A stretch of 25,869 nucleotides of DNA, taken from positions 1 to 25,869 of the forward strand of contig BDIP01000059.1 in NCBI GenBank assembly GCA_003568945.1, written 5' to 3'. The notes under the pieces were generated by a model. The model made no database searches, was not told where the DNA came from, and worked only from the letters and a program-made list of their open reading frames with translations. How positions within the stretch are numbered: position 1 is the first letter of the stretch; every line of letters starts with the position of its first letter. The stretch comes from Kipferlia bialata (lineage: Eukaryota; Fornicata). Made by a program: the position numbers and the translations under genes. Of this stretch, positions 11,501 through 18,088 are shown piece after piece.

Positions 11501-13681
11501 GAGGGGGAGAGAGAGAGAGATGGGGACAGGGGTACTGACCAGTGCAGTCCCTCCAACATATGCGATGGACTGGTGAGATGTGTTTCCAGCCTCATAGCAC
11601 TGTCAGACACTGCGGCTCAGGTACATCTGATTCATATATATGCCTAATGTGTAGTATATAGATATGTACATAGATACATGGTCACATGTGTGTCCAGCCT
11701 GATAGCACTGTCAGACACTGCCGCACAGGTACGTATATATAGTAATATGTATATATCTATGTATGTTCATATGTATATATATATATGTATAGAAAGAGAG
11801 ATAGAGTTCGTGTTTCCAGCCTCATAGTACTATCTGACACTGTGGCTCAGGTATGTATGTGCATATTCATACACATACGCCTATCTAATATCATTGAATA
11901 TGTGTGGTATAGTGATAGTATTTCTTTGCCAACCCCCAGGATACCGTGCAGCACCTGACCCTACTGTGTATAGATATAGTATTATATGTGAACTGTTGAT
12001 TATGATAACTTACACTAGGAGACCGTGCAGCACCTGACCCTGCTTGTCCTGCTAGACACCCTCGTCAGAGTGAGTGAGAGTGTCAAGGGTATGGCAGAGG
12101 ACATGGGCAGGGAGAGAGAGGGAGAGGGAGAGACAGAGGGAGGGGGAGAGAGAGAGGCAGAGGGAGAGAGAGAGGGAGAGAGTGATGGGTCACCCACCCT
12201 GTCCACCTTCACCTCTGTATGTCTGTCCCTGAGTGATGTACTGCTCAGTGCCAGTAACGGACTCCTGGCTGCGTGTAGGTAGGGGTTATCCGCATATGTA
12301 TACACTATATATGGCCTTAATATATACTCCTGGCTGCATGTAGGTAGGGGCAGATGTGCACTTGTAGTTACATATATATAGGAACCCCAGCATGTAAGTA
12401 GGGTAGCAGAATGAATACAATACATTTAGATACATTACGTTTGCTTTAGTATATGTATGTCACCCCCCCCCCCCTCCTCACCCCCAGGGATGGCAGGGTG
12501 GCCCTGTACCCACTGTACATAGCACACAACACAGGTGGGGTTATCAGTTGTACTATATGCTATGTGATATCATTCGCCAAGTCTTCGTCATACACATGTC
12601 TGGTCGCCGTGTATATATGATTGGTATTGTATTGTGTATTTACGCTCAGAGAGTTATAACATATATATATAGCACACAACACAGGTGTGGATGGTACATT
12701 TGGTAACGCCAACAATCTATATTCCCCCTTTGAGTAACTGTCTCATGTGCTCTCTCTCCCTCCCTATCCCTCCTGCCCCAGCTTCCACCATTATGTCCTG
12801 TCTGTCTCTATATTTGTTGTATATATTGCAATATAGTATACTCTCACACTAGCTTCTGCCGTTCTATCCTGTCTGTCCCTCCCTCTCTCTCAATAATATT
12901 ATATTACATCCTCACTCCAGCTTCTGCCGTGTTATCCTGTCTGTCCCTGCCTGCCTCTGTACACTCCGATGCCTTAGGGGATATAGCAGTCAGTGCAGTC
13001 CAGAGGATGGCAGGTATAGGGCAATATAGATAGAGGATATACTATACTATACTGTACTATACTATACTAGGTATATATATGTATAGGTATATGCCCTGGG
13101 GGATATAGCAGTCAGTGCAGTCCAGAGAATGGCAGGTATAGGGTATATGTTCATATTTATTAGATATATGGATATAGAGAGAGAGAGAGATAGAGCGTGA
13201 AAGAGATGGCAGTCAGTGCAGTCCAGAGGATGGCAGGTTGAGATATGGAGTGTAGTATGTGTATAGTATACTTAGCATTTACATACCCATCCCTGACCCC
13301 AGGTCTTGTCTATGTCACCACCTGTAGACCCAGGCTGTCACCCAGCATGTGCCTCAAGAGCCTCAGGTTCTTGATATATACCTGTAATTGTTATATATAG
13401 AGAGAGATCCATAAGTATGTGTATATATCTGGCATATTACCCAGCATGTGCCTCAAGAGCCTCAGGTACCTGTAACATGCATGTTATTGTTCTATATATA
13501 GAGAGATCTGTAAGTATATGATCTTCTGGTATATCCCGCAGGATGTGCCTCAAGGGCCTCAGGTGGGTGTTCTTTCTATATATATTCATGTTTCCTCTCT
13601 CTCTCTGTATGTATACATCTTCTAACCTCAGAGCATCTGGTGCCCTAGCCCCCTCCTCCTCCTCCCTCGATGCAGATGCTG

Positions 13682-13727
<46 letters not shown>

Positions 13728-13796
13728 TATACATATATATCTTACACCAGAGCTTCTGGCGCCCTAGCCCCCTCCTCCTCCTCCCTCGATGCAGAT

Positions 13797-13836
<40 letters not shown>

Positions 13837-14448
13837 TATATATCTGACACCAGGGCCTCTGGCGCCCTAGCCCCCTCCTCCTCCTCCCTCGATGCAGATG
13901 CAGTCCCTCTCCTCGTGTCACCCACACAGCTACACACTGCTGGGTGGGGGAGGGGGGAGAGAGAGACCAGTACCACTGGCACTGGAGGGAGGAGAGACAG
14001 GGAGAGGGAGAGAGAGAGAGGCGTCAGGGCAGATGTGGCGGCACAGGCCCTGGGGACAGTGGTCTCACTCTGCAGGGTGCACTGCAACCAGCTGGGTATG
14101 GATATTAATGTGAATATGCGTATATGTACATATATACCCTATTAAAGTATGTGTTGTCATACTGTATGTGCCTGCACTAGTGGGGTTCATGAATGTGCAA
14201 TCAGCTATGTATAAAGATGCGTTGAACTCACTGAAGCATACACTGTATATGAAGGAATAGGGTACTGACCGCCTTTCGTATATTCTAACACACACATTTG
14301 TGCATATATCCACCCCTCACCCCCAGACGGTACCTGGCAGAGTATATTCTATGTTCATATTATATATATACATGTGTGTGTGTGTGTGTGTGTATATAAG
14401 CATATCTACCTCTCCCCTCATCCCCAGACGGTGCCTGGTTGAATACAT

Positions 14449-14489
<41 letters not shown>

Positions 14490-15126
14490 GAACATTCGTG
14501 TGTCTATGTCCACCCCTCACCCCCAGACGGTGCCTGGCAGAGTGTCCTGGCCGCACTGCTAGGGGGGGAGGTCGGACTCAAGGTGGGGGGTATATGTATG
14601 CGTTAGTGTACGCTTCAATAGTGTACACGTATGTATCATAATAGAATTGTATATAAATACCCCTAACTCCTAGGACGAGTGGCAGCGTGCCGGAGGGGTG
14701 GAGAGAGAGAGGAAGAGTGGCCCCCACCCCCCTCTCCCACACACATACACAACGCCACATGCTGCATACACCGCCATCAGGTATCGTCACACGTACCTAT
14801 GGTTGTGCACAGTGTTTCAAATTGCAATGCCTCGGTATCTCTAAGTCACTATATTTACACTTTCACCCCAGGTCCTTCCACACCGACATGCCCACCCTCC
14901 TATCCTCCAAGGGCATGGGCATGTATACATATATACATATATATATACATATATATATATACTAAATGTGTACCATTGCACTAACCTCAGGGCCTTTCAT
15001 ACTGATATGCCCACCCTCCTATCCTCCAAGGGCATGGGCATGTATGTCACTGCGCTCACGGCACTGGCACAGCACGATATAAGGTGGGATACATATACAT
15101 ACTATACATACTACACAATACTTTGG

Positions 15127-15165
<39 letters not shown>

Positions 15166-15687
15166 GGTATGTATGTCACGGCACTGGCACAGCACGATAT
15201 AGGGTATATTTGTGTTCTCCTCACTGGTAAGTAGTTCGTTGCGTATCCTTATCCCAGAGGCCACTTCGCGTCCCCCAATACCAAACATAGTATACCTGTG
15301 TATGTGTGTGTCTCATACTACACATCCATCTATTACTTACCCCAGGGGCCACTCTGTCTCCCCCGCCCCTGAGAGGTACACCCAGGGTGGCATGTCCCCA
15401 GGGGGCAGGGCAGTCACACAGTCCAGTCTGGTGCTATCCAAGATAGAGGCATTAGTTACACGGTGAGTTATCAACTGTTCTCTGCATAGAAGTATATATA
15501 TTTGCGTATTCAATGGAGCTGGTGCTTTGTCTATGAAAGAGGCACTGGTTACACGGTGAGGACTCTCCCTCTCTGTCAGTACAACATATAGTGTATGTAT
15601 AGAGAGTGATGTGTCTGGTGTATTCTAATATGGATAGTGATATGCCCCTTGTCTCACCCCCAGCCTTGACAGGGAGAGACACCCAGA

Positions 15688-15729
<42 letters not shown>

Positions 15730-17740
15730 AGGGATAGTACTCTTGTCTCACCCCCAGCCTTGACAGGGAGAGACTCTGCGGCACAGTGGATGTATTGACA
15801 GCATTCTTCACAGGTATTGTGTTACAAACTATGAACTATTGATATACTATATAGACTATATAGATTATATAGATTATATAGGCAATTGATTCATATATTG
15901 CATATACTATATATGCATATGTACCCCATGTATCCCTCACCCCCAGGTGGCATCCAGTCTCTGCAGGGCGAGGTCCTGAGGTAGGGAGTATATACATGAT
16001 TTGACAGAGACTTGTCATATAATGAAGTCTAATGTAGAATACTACTTCAGTACTGAGTATAACCACCCACCTCAAGTATATATATATATATATACAATGT
16101 CTCTGCAGGGCGAGGTCTTAAGGTAGGGAGTATCATCAAGAATGCAAAGAGATTTGTTAGTATACAGATAACTATACTATGTGTAATGGAGCTAAGTCTG
16201 TAGCTAAGTCTGTAGCTAAGTCTGTAGCTAAGTCTCTACAGGGCGAGGTCCTGAGGTATGAGTTGTTCATATGCTAGTGGGTTCATGTTATTCATATGTA
16301 CTCCCTATAGTCTTCGTGCATTCACATGATTCATATATACTGTACATGCAGGGCGAGGTCCTGAGGTATGGAGTGTATACATGAGTCCAGAGAGATCTGT
16401 GTGCACCAGTACCACCGAGAGGATATATATGTTATATGCATAAACAGTATTATTACACATACCCATATAGACACTCCCTCTATCTACCCCCAGGTCTGTG
16501 TGCACCAGTGCCACCCAGGTGCTGGGTTACACGTGATACATATATACATAGTATATACTATGTATACGACTTCTTATATATATATATGTATGTATATATA
16601 TATCTATATCTACCCCCAGGTCTGTGTGCACCAGTGCCACCCAGGTGCTGGGTGCCATACTCAGGGCTAAGCAGAGGACAAAGGTATGGATATGTATATA
16701 TATAGATATAGGTGTGCAGATTGGTGTAATACTCTTTAATAAGAGATGCGCAATACTTAGGGCAAAGCAGAGGGCAAAGTGATGGTGAATATTGTACAGT
16801 TCCATTGATGAACTTTTTTTTTCTATTGTTTGTGTATCCGCATACCCACTCACCCTTAGACCCTGAACAGCTCCAGCAACTCTGTCTTTGGAGATGAGAG
16901 TGAGGAGGAGGCAGAGAGAGAGACATCCACAGGGAGAGAGTCATCCTGCGGAGAGGACCTCTCCTCTCTGCCTGACGCCTCCATTCTCTCTCCCCTCCTG
17001 CACCCTTTAACTGCAAACACAACAAAGGGGGAGAGAGAGAGGGAGAGAGAGAGAGACCAGGGGGCCAGGGCAGTCAGTGCAGACATATGCGCCAGGGCTC
17101 TCACGTCGCTAGGTATTGAGTGTCCACATACTAGTGTATACATGTGAGTGTGTGTGGCAATATCTTCGTATTCATACCCCCTCACCCCAGTCAAAGCTGG
17201 GCCTCTCCACCCTTTCTCTCTCTCTATATATATACCCCTCACCCCAGTCAAGCTTGGCCTAGTCTCCGATGGCATGGAGACAGTGGCACATGCACTCATG
17301 TGTGCAGCGGCTAGGACAGCTACGGGTATGTGTGTATATGTATCGTCATGTATAGTGTATGCCACTATATATATTCATTTGACTCCATGTACGCAGCACT
17401 GCGACAGGTATGTGTGTTGGTGGTGTCTCAGAATGTGTGTTACATGTATGCATGTGTGTTACTCTATATTGAATATTCACTTCATATCCATGGTGTTTGC
17501 GTATACCTCTCCCTCTCTCTCTATGCCTATCAGACATACCATTCACCCCAGGCCACCCCCTGTCCCACATCGGTGGTGTCCCCGATGTATACCTCTCTCT
17601 CCCTCTATATATATACATATGTACAAGTACATATTTTTTACCATTCACTCCAGGCCACCCCCTGTCCCACATCGGTGGTGTCCCCGATGTGCTGTCTGCT
17701 GTGATGGGGTACAAGGGGGGGGAGGGGGATGATGTAGCAG
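3984..17740 (+). CDS. MON2: MON2-like DCB-HUS domain protein, 39 exons, 3' end missing or uncertain
   Basis: This is a large helical trafficking protein. Joined exons give 3,661 coding bases (about 1,220 codons), all phases consistent from the ATG at 3984. MON2 and the related BIG/GBF Arf-GEFs act at the trans-Golgi and endosomes; MON2 keeps the N-terminal DCB and HUS domains but lacks the catalytic Sec7 domain. Recognisable segments, compared from memory: the DCB-like pattern in exons 3-9 (CLEAKQPKVVS, then LKAVRVVAAGLDPSK); the HUS-like pattern in exons 11-16 (ALDLLYDSL, CMRVLLELPL, LVAALCIRCIF, LSDLVSLFDAHF); and a MON2-type segment in exons 29-30 (QLGDGAWQSVLAALL). No Sec7 motif was seen. 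Known MON2 proteins are about 1,600-1,700 residues, so roughly 400-500 C-terminal residues are absent. Reading through the last donor gives a stop at 17766, but G-rich copies and G tracts follow. Family call fairly firm; orthology less so. Confidence 0.7.
4165..4369 (+). repeat. Echoes of exon 1 tail in intron 1 (MON2-like gene)
   Basis: The tail of exon 1 (GGTCAGGCCCATGATGGATA, ends at 4075) is copied at 4165-4200 with its donor lost (GAGAAT instead of GTATGT), followed by a matching TACTCTAC of the intron, at a spacing of about 124 bp. Two much more degenerate copies may lie near 4262-4284 and 4357-4369. Confidence 0.65.
4578..4690 (+). repeat. Two acceptor-side echoes of exon 2 (MON2-like gene)
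   Basis: The head of exon 2 (GCCCAGGAGATGTGTGA, exon start 4769) is copied at about 4659-4690 and 4578-4600, each preceded by TGTCAG. Spacings are 110 and 81 bp. Neither copy is followed by the rest of the exon. Confidence 0.85.
4951..5022 (+). repeat. Large echo of exon 2, a possible cassette exon
   Basis: A 72-bp diverged copy of the second half of exon 2 lies 120 bp downstream of its donor. Unlike other echoes it has an AG acceptor directly before it (ATATATACAG) and a GTATGG donor after it. It also enters and leaves in phase 1, and is open throughout (residues such as GTDTLDTV and GDNSEVLTG). It could be spliced in as an extra 24-codon exon. Confidence 0.75.
5311..5547 (+). repeat. Echoes of exon 3 tail and exon 4 head (intron 3)
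   Basis: The exon 3 tail (CCAAGGTGGTGTCGGCAG) is copied at 5311-5330 with a GTAGGG donor, 83 bp after the real one. The exon 4 head is copied at 5509-5547, 115 bp before the real start at 5624, but its acceptor has decayed to CCTG. A (CT)n tract follows this copy at about 5551-5580. Confidence 0.85.
5729..6011 (+). repeat. Echoes of exon 4 tail (weak) and exon 5 tail
   Basis: At 5729-5744 a short stretch (GCTCAGCTACCA) repeats part of the exon 4 tail; this one is weak. At 5969-6011 the last ~43 bases of exon 5 recur with a GTTCTT donor, 100 bp after the real donor at 5912. Confidence 0.8.
6219..6556 (+). repeat. Acceptor-side echoes of exons 7 and 8
   Basis: The first ~33 bases of exon 7 are copied at 6219-6251, 143 bp upstream, with CAG changed to CTG. 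The first ~22 bases of exon 8 are copied at 6535-6556, 160 bp upstream, with an intact CACCCAG acceptor. Confidence 0.9.
6863..7202 (+). repeat. Donor-side echoes of exons 8 and 9
   Basis: The exon 8 tail recurs at 6863-6904 (129 bp spacing) with a GTGCGT donor. The exon 9 tail (CATGGCACACTCATACCACC) recurs exactly at 7181-7202 (129 bp spacing), including GTACAG after it. Confidence 0.95.
7449..7767 (+). repeat. Donor-side echoes of exons 10 and 11
   Basis: The exon 10 tail (GTGTCCCTGCCCATGTCACA and on) recurs at 7449-7483, spacing 116 bp. The exon 11 tail recurs over ~57 bp at 7710-7767, spacing 123 bp, with one visible difference (CTGCTG to CTGTTG). Both copies keep GT donors. Confidence 0.95.
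7911..8103 (+). repeat. Three-copy tandem unit: exon 12 tail plus intron start
   Basis: The exon 12 tail (CTCCTGACGCACATTCCAAG, ends at 7910) recurs at 7977-8009 and, more diverged, at 8071-8103. Spacings are 99 and 94 bp. The intron between is copied too (GTGCATATG near the donor, and TGTGTATTTCTATATTCACC downstream). The repeat unit therefore spans exon tail plus intron rather than exon sequence alone. Confidence 0.95.
8567..8862 (+). repeat. Echoes of exon 14 tail and exon 16 head
   Basis: AGCAGTGGTGCTCACACAC of the exon 14 tail recurs at 8567-8591 (96 bp spacing, donor GTGGGG). The exon 16 head with its CCCCCCAG acceptor recurs at about 8840-8862, 105 bp upstream of the real start at 8956. 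Confidence 0.85.
9111..9411 (+). repeat. Acceptor-side echoes of exons 17 and 18
   Basis: The exon 17 head is copied at 9111-9143 (96 bp spacing, intact TTACCCCCAG acceptor). The exon 18 head is copied over ~46 bases at 9366-9411 (134 bp spacing, acceptor TATACAG). Both run into intron-like sequence without a donor at the expected place. Confidence 0.9.
9821..9922 (+). repeat. Echoes of exon 19 tail and exon 20 head
   Basis: The exon 19 tail (CCTGGCACAGACACCACCAG) recurs at 9821-9844, 104 bp downstream. The exon 20 head recurs at 9895-9922, 95 bp upstream of 9990. In this copy ACTGAG has become ACTTAG, an in-frame stop. Confidence 0.9.
10152..10192 (+). repeat. Donor-side echo of exon 20
   Basis: The last ~40 bases of exon 20 (around CAGATACCGGCATA) recur 115 bp downstream, followed by a GTGAGT donor that is closer to consensus than the GTATGT used by the real exon. 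Confidence 0.9.
10588..10871 (+). repeat. Three donor-side echoes of exon 21
   Basis: The exon 21 tail (TCACAGGACATGGACGCGGT and on, ends at 10521) recurs at 10588-10622, 10696-10730 and 10838-10871. Spacings are 101, 108 and 141 bp. The first two copies also share the intron start (GTATGGTTA, then GTGGTATATATACATT). The last copy has the GTGAGT donor of the real exon, so a mixed order of duplication is likely. Confidence 0.95.
10951..10970 (+). repeat. Acceptor-side echo of exon 22
   Basis: The head of exon 22 (GCATGGCC, then CTGACCCAG) recurs 106 bp upstream of 11057 after an intact CACCCCCCAG acceptor. The copy meets TAG directly after the homology ends. Confidence 0.9.
11686..11968 (+). 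repeat. Two exon 24 tail echoes and one exon 25 head echo
   Basis: The exon 24 tail (AGCACTGTCAGACACTGC) recurs at 11686-11728 and 11809-11850, at 108 and 122 bp. The exon 25 head (ACCGTGCAGCACCTGACCCT) recurs at 11940-11968, 79 bp upstream of 12019, with a CCCCCAG acceptor. Confidence 0.95.
12327..12399 (+). repeat. Echoes of exon 25 tail
   Basis: ACTCCTGGCTGCATGTAG followed by GTAGGGG at 12327-12343 repeats the exon 25 tail 65 bp downstream. A shorter, weaker trace (GCATGTAAGTAGGG) lies near 12390. Confidence 0.75.
12669..12884 (+). repeat. Exon 26 tail echo and two exon 27 head echoes
   Basis: ATAGCACACAACACAG of the exon 26 tail recurs at 12669-12684 (150 bp spacing). The exon 27 head (CTTCTGCCGTGTTATCCTGT) recurs at 12853-12884 and 12782-12809, at 68 and 71 bp, each after an AG acceptor. 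Divergence is greater in the copy farther from the exon. Confidence 0.9.
13091..13235 (+). repeat. Two donor-side echoes of exon 27
   Basis: GATATAGCAGTCAGTGCAGT and the rest of the exon 27 tail recur at 13091-13135 and 13205-13235, at 122 and 100 bp. Exon 27 is thus flanked by two copies of its head on the left and two copies of its tail on the right. Confidence 0.95.
13439..13562 (+). repeat. Two donor-side echoes of exon 28
   Basis: GCATGTGCCTCAAGAGCCTC recurs at 13439-13465 and, with small changes, at 13538-13562, at 99 and 97 bp. The donors after the three copies differ: GTTCTT (real), GTACCT and GTGGGT. Confidence 0.95.
13632..13830 (+). repeat. Two acceptor-side echoes of exon 29 with CT microsatellites
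   Basis: About 50 bases of the exon 29 head (GCCCTAGCCCCCTCCTCCTC and on) recur at 13632-13688 and 13751-13800, at 119 and 103 bp from the next copy. In both copies homology ends at GATGCAGATGC and is replaced by a (CT)n tract (about 13684-13723 and 13797-13830), where the real exon continues with GTCCCTCTCC. Confidence 0.95.
14327..14453 (+). repeat. Two acceptor-side echoes of exon 30
   Basis: ACGGTGCCTGG and flanks recur at 14327-14352 and 14428-14453, at 101 and 99 bp steps from exon 30 (14527), each after CACCCCCAG or CATCCCCAG. A (TG)n tract and a (CT)n-(TA)n tract lie between the copies. Confidence 0.9.
14872..14925 (+). repeat. Acceptor-side echo of exon 32
   Basis: Over 50 bases of the exon 32 head (CATGCCCACCCTCCTATCCT and on) recur 119 bp upstream of 14991 after an intact CACCCCAG acceptor. 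Two substitutions in the TTCCACACCGAC stretch separate it from TTTCATACTGAT in the real exon. Either copy could be used as acceptor, but only the second continues openly to a donor. Confidence 0.9.
15160..15276 (+). repeat. Echoes of exon 32 tail and exon 33 head
   Basis: The exon 32 tail (GCACTGGCACAGCACGATAT) recurs at 15160-15202 after a (GA)n tract, 119 bp downstream. The exon 33 head recurs at 15258-15276 (AGGCCACTTCGCGTCCCCC), 88 bp upstream of 15346. Confidence 0.9.
15517..15690 (+). repeat. Echoes of exon 33 tail and exon 34 head
   Basis: The exon 33 tail with its unusual ACACG|GTGAG donor recurs at 15517-15555 (93 bp). The exon 34 head (CCTTGACAGGGAGAGAC) recurs at 15664-15690 (94 bp), followed by a (TA)n tract at 15690-15725. 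Confidence 0.9.
16098..16365 (+). repeat. Three donor-side echoes of exon 35
   Basis: TGCAGGGCGAGGTCCTGAG recurs at 16098-16122, 16232-16255 and 16345-16365, at 142, 133 and 110 bp. Exon 35 is only 34 bp long, so the echoes hold more than half of it. The second copy abuts a 12-bp tandem array. Confidence 0.95.
16190..16237 (+). repeat. 12-bp tandem array
   Basis: Four head-to-tail copies of AGCTAAGTCTGT (the last reads AGCTAAGTCTCT) lead directly into the second exon 35 echo. It looks like a local expansion of the echo's own 5' edge. Confidence 0.9.
16394..16530 (+). repeat. Two acceptor-side echoes of exon 36
   Basis: TCTGTGTGCACCAGTGCCAC and flanks recur at 16494-16530 (126 bp upstream of 16620, intact TACCCCCAG) and, diverged, at 16394-16417 (100 bp further). 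The nearer copy ends GGGTTACACG where the exon reads GGGTGCCATAC. Confidence 0.95.
16750..16779 (+). repeat. Donor-side echo of exon 36, donor lost
   Basis: AGGGCAAAGCAGAGGGCAAAG recurs the exon 36 tail 96 bp downstream, but is followed by TGATGG rather than a GT donor. Confidence 0.85.
17191..17589 (+). repeat. Echoes of exon 38 head and exon 39 head
   Basis: The exon 38 head is copied at 17191-17212 (57 bp upstream, with one inserted A). The exon 39 head is copied over ~38 bases at 17552-17589 (102 bp upstream of 17654), with an intact CACCCCAG. A possible faint echo of the exon 38 tail lies at 17391-17407. Confidence 0.85.
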
Positions 17741-18016
17741 GTATGATAGCTATATATATGCAGTGAATACATATATTATTGTATAGATATCCTGTCTGCT
17801 GTGATGGGGTGCAAGGGGGGGGAGGCACGGCAGGGGGAGGAGGGGGATGTAGCAGGTATAATAGCGATATATATGTAGTGAATATATATACTAATGTATA
17901 GCTGTGATGGGGTACAAGGGGGGGAGGCACAGGAGGGGGATGATACTACAGGTATAGTAGCGATATATATGTAGTGAATAGATATACTAATGTATAGCTG
18001 TAATGCGGTGCAACGA
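17741..18016 (+). repeat. Tandem array of exon 39 tail plus intron
   Basis: The exon 39 tail (GCTGTGATGGGGTACAAGGG) recurs at 17791-17855 and 17901-17951, and begins again at 17998. The intervening intron (GTATAATAGCGATATATATG, then GTAGTGAATA) is also repeated. Spacings are about 115, 96 and 100 bp. The last copy dissolves into the G24 tract. Whether any copy encodes the real end of the MON2-like gene is unclear. Confidence 0.9.
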
Positions 18017-18055
18017 GGGGGGGGGGGGGGGGGGGGGGGGATTTAATGGGGGTGT

Positions 18056-18086
<31 letters not shown>
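18017..18086. repeat. G24 and G31 homopolymer tracts
   Basis: Twenty-four G at 18017-18040 and thirty-one G at 18056-18086 are separated by a 15-bp spacer (ATTTAATGGGGGTGT). Runs of this length are unusual in real assemblies, and they lie exactly where two genes facing each other both lose their 3' parts. They may mark a bad join or an expanded, G-quadruplex-prone element. Confidence 0.9.

Positions 18087-18088
<2 letters not shown>

Larger units (their letters stand above)
9500..12534 (+). other. MON2-like gene, exons 18-26: middle region with acidic and Arg/Glu-rich inserts (residues ~446-772)
   Basis: Exons: 9500-9581, 9679-9740, 9990-10077, 10322-10521, 11057-11114, 11225-11263, 11476-11620, 12019-12278, 12488-12534. 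Exon 21 encodes a Ser/Glu-rich acidic stretch (SDESSSSEESEEG), then Arg-Glu repeats. Exons 24 and 25 each hold helical segments (LVRCVSSLIALSDTAAQ; TVQHLTLLVLLDTLVRVSESV) interrupted by GA-microsatellite-encoded Glu/Arg/Gly runs. Such inserts are probably disordered loops between HEAT-like helices. Every junction keeps frame. Confidence 0.65.
12921..17740 (+). other. MON2-like gene, exons 27-39: C-terminal half present in the window (residues ~773-1220)
   Basis: Exons: 12921-13013, 13303-13366, 13854-14095, 14527-14582, 14674-14780, 14991-15083, 15346-15462, 15758-15813, 15947-15980, 16620-16683, 16860-17112, 17248-17325, 17654-17740. Exons 29-30 (AAQALGTVVSLCRVHCNQLG, then DGAWQSVLAALL) and exons 32-36 (FHTDMPTLLSS, YVTALTALAQHDI, LVLSKIEALVTRLDRERL, SATQVLGAILRAK) match my memory of MON2: 'hgniLGssWqlVLatL', 'LFESSqyLddvaL..LinALcsLS' and 'LLEtglvNmhRieilW'. 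Exon 39 (GHPLSHIGGVPDVLSAVMGYK) is the last one I can defend. It ends in phase 1 at a GTATGA donor, with no further exon that closes the gene. Confidence 0.65.

Noticed and set aside
17741-17766. The stop at 17766 as the certain end of the MON2-like gene
   Set aside because: It requires ignoring a donor that is itself repeated in the following echoes, and the protein would be 400-500 residues shorter than its family.
7911-18016. Regularly spaced direct repeats that superficially resemble a CRISPR or satellite array
   Set aside because: Each repeat matches only its neighbouring exon edge, not the other repeats along the region, and the host DNA is a spliced eukaryotic gene.
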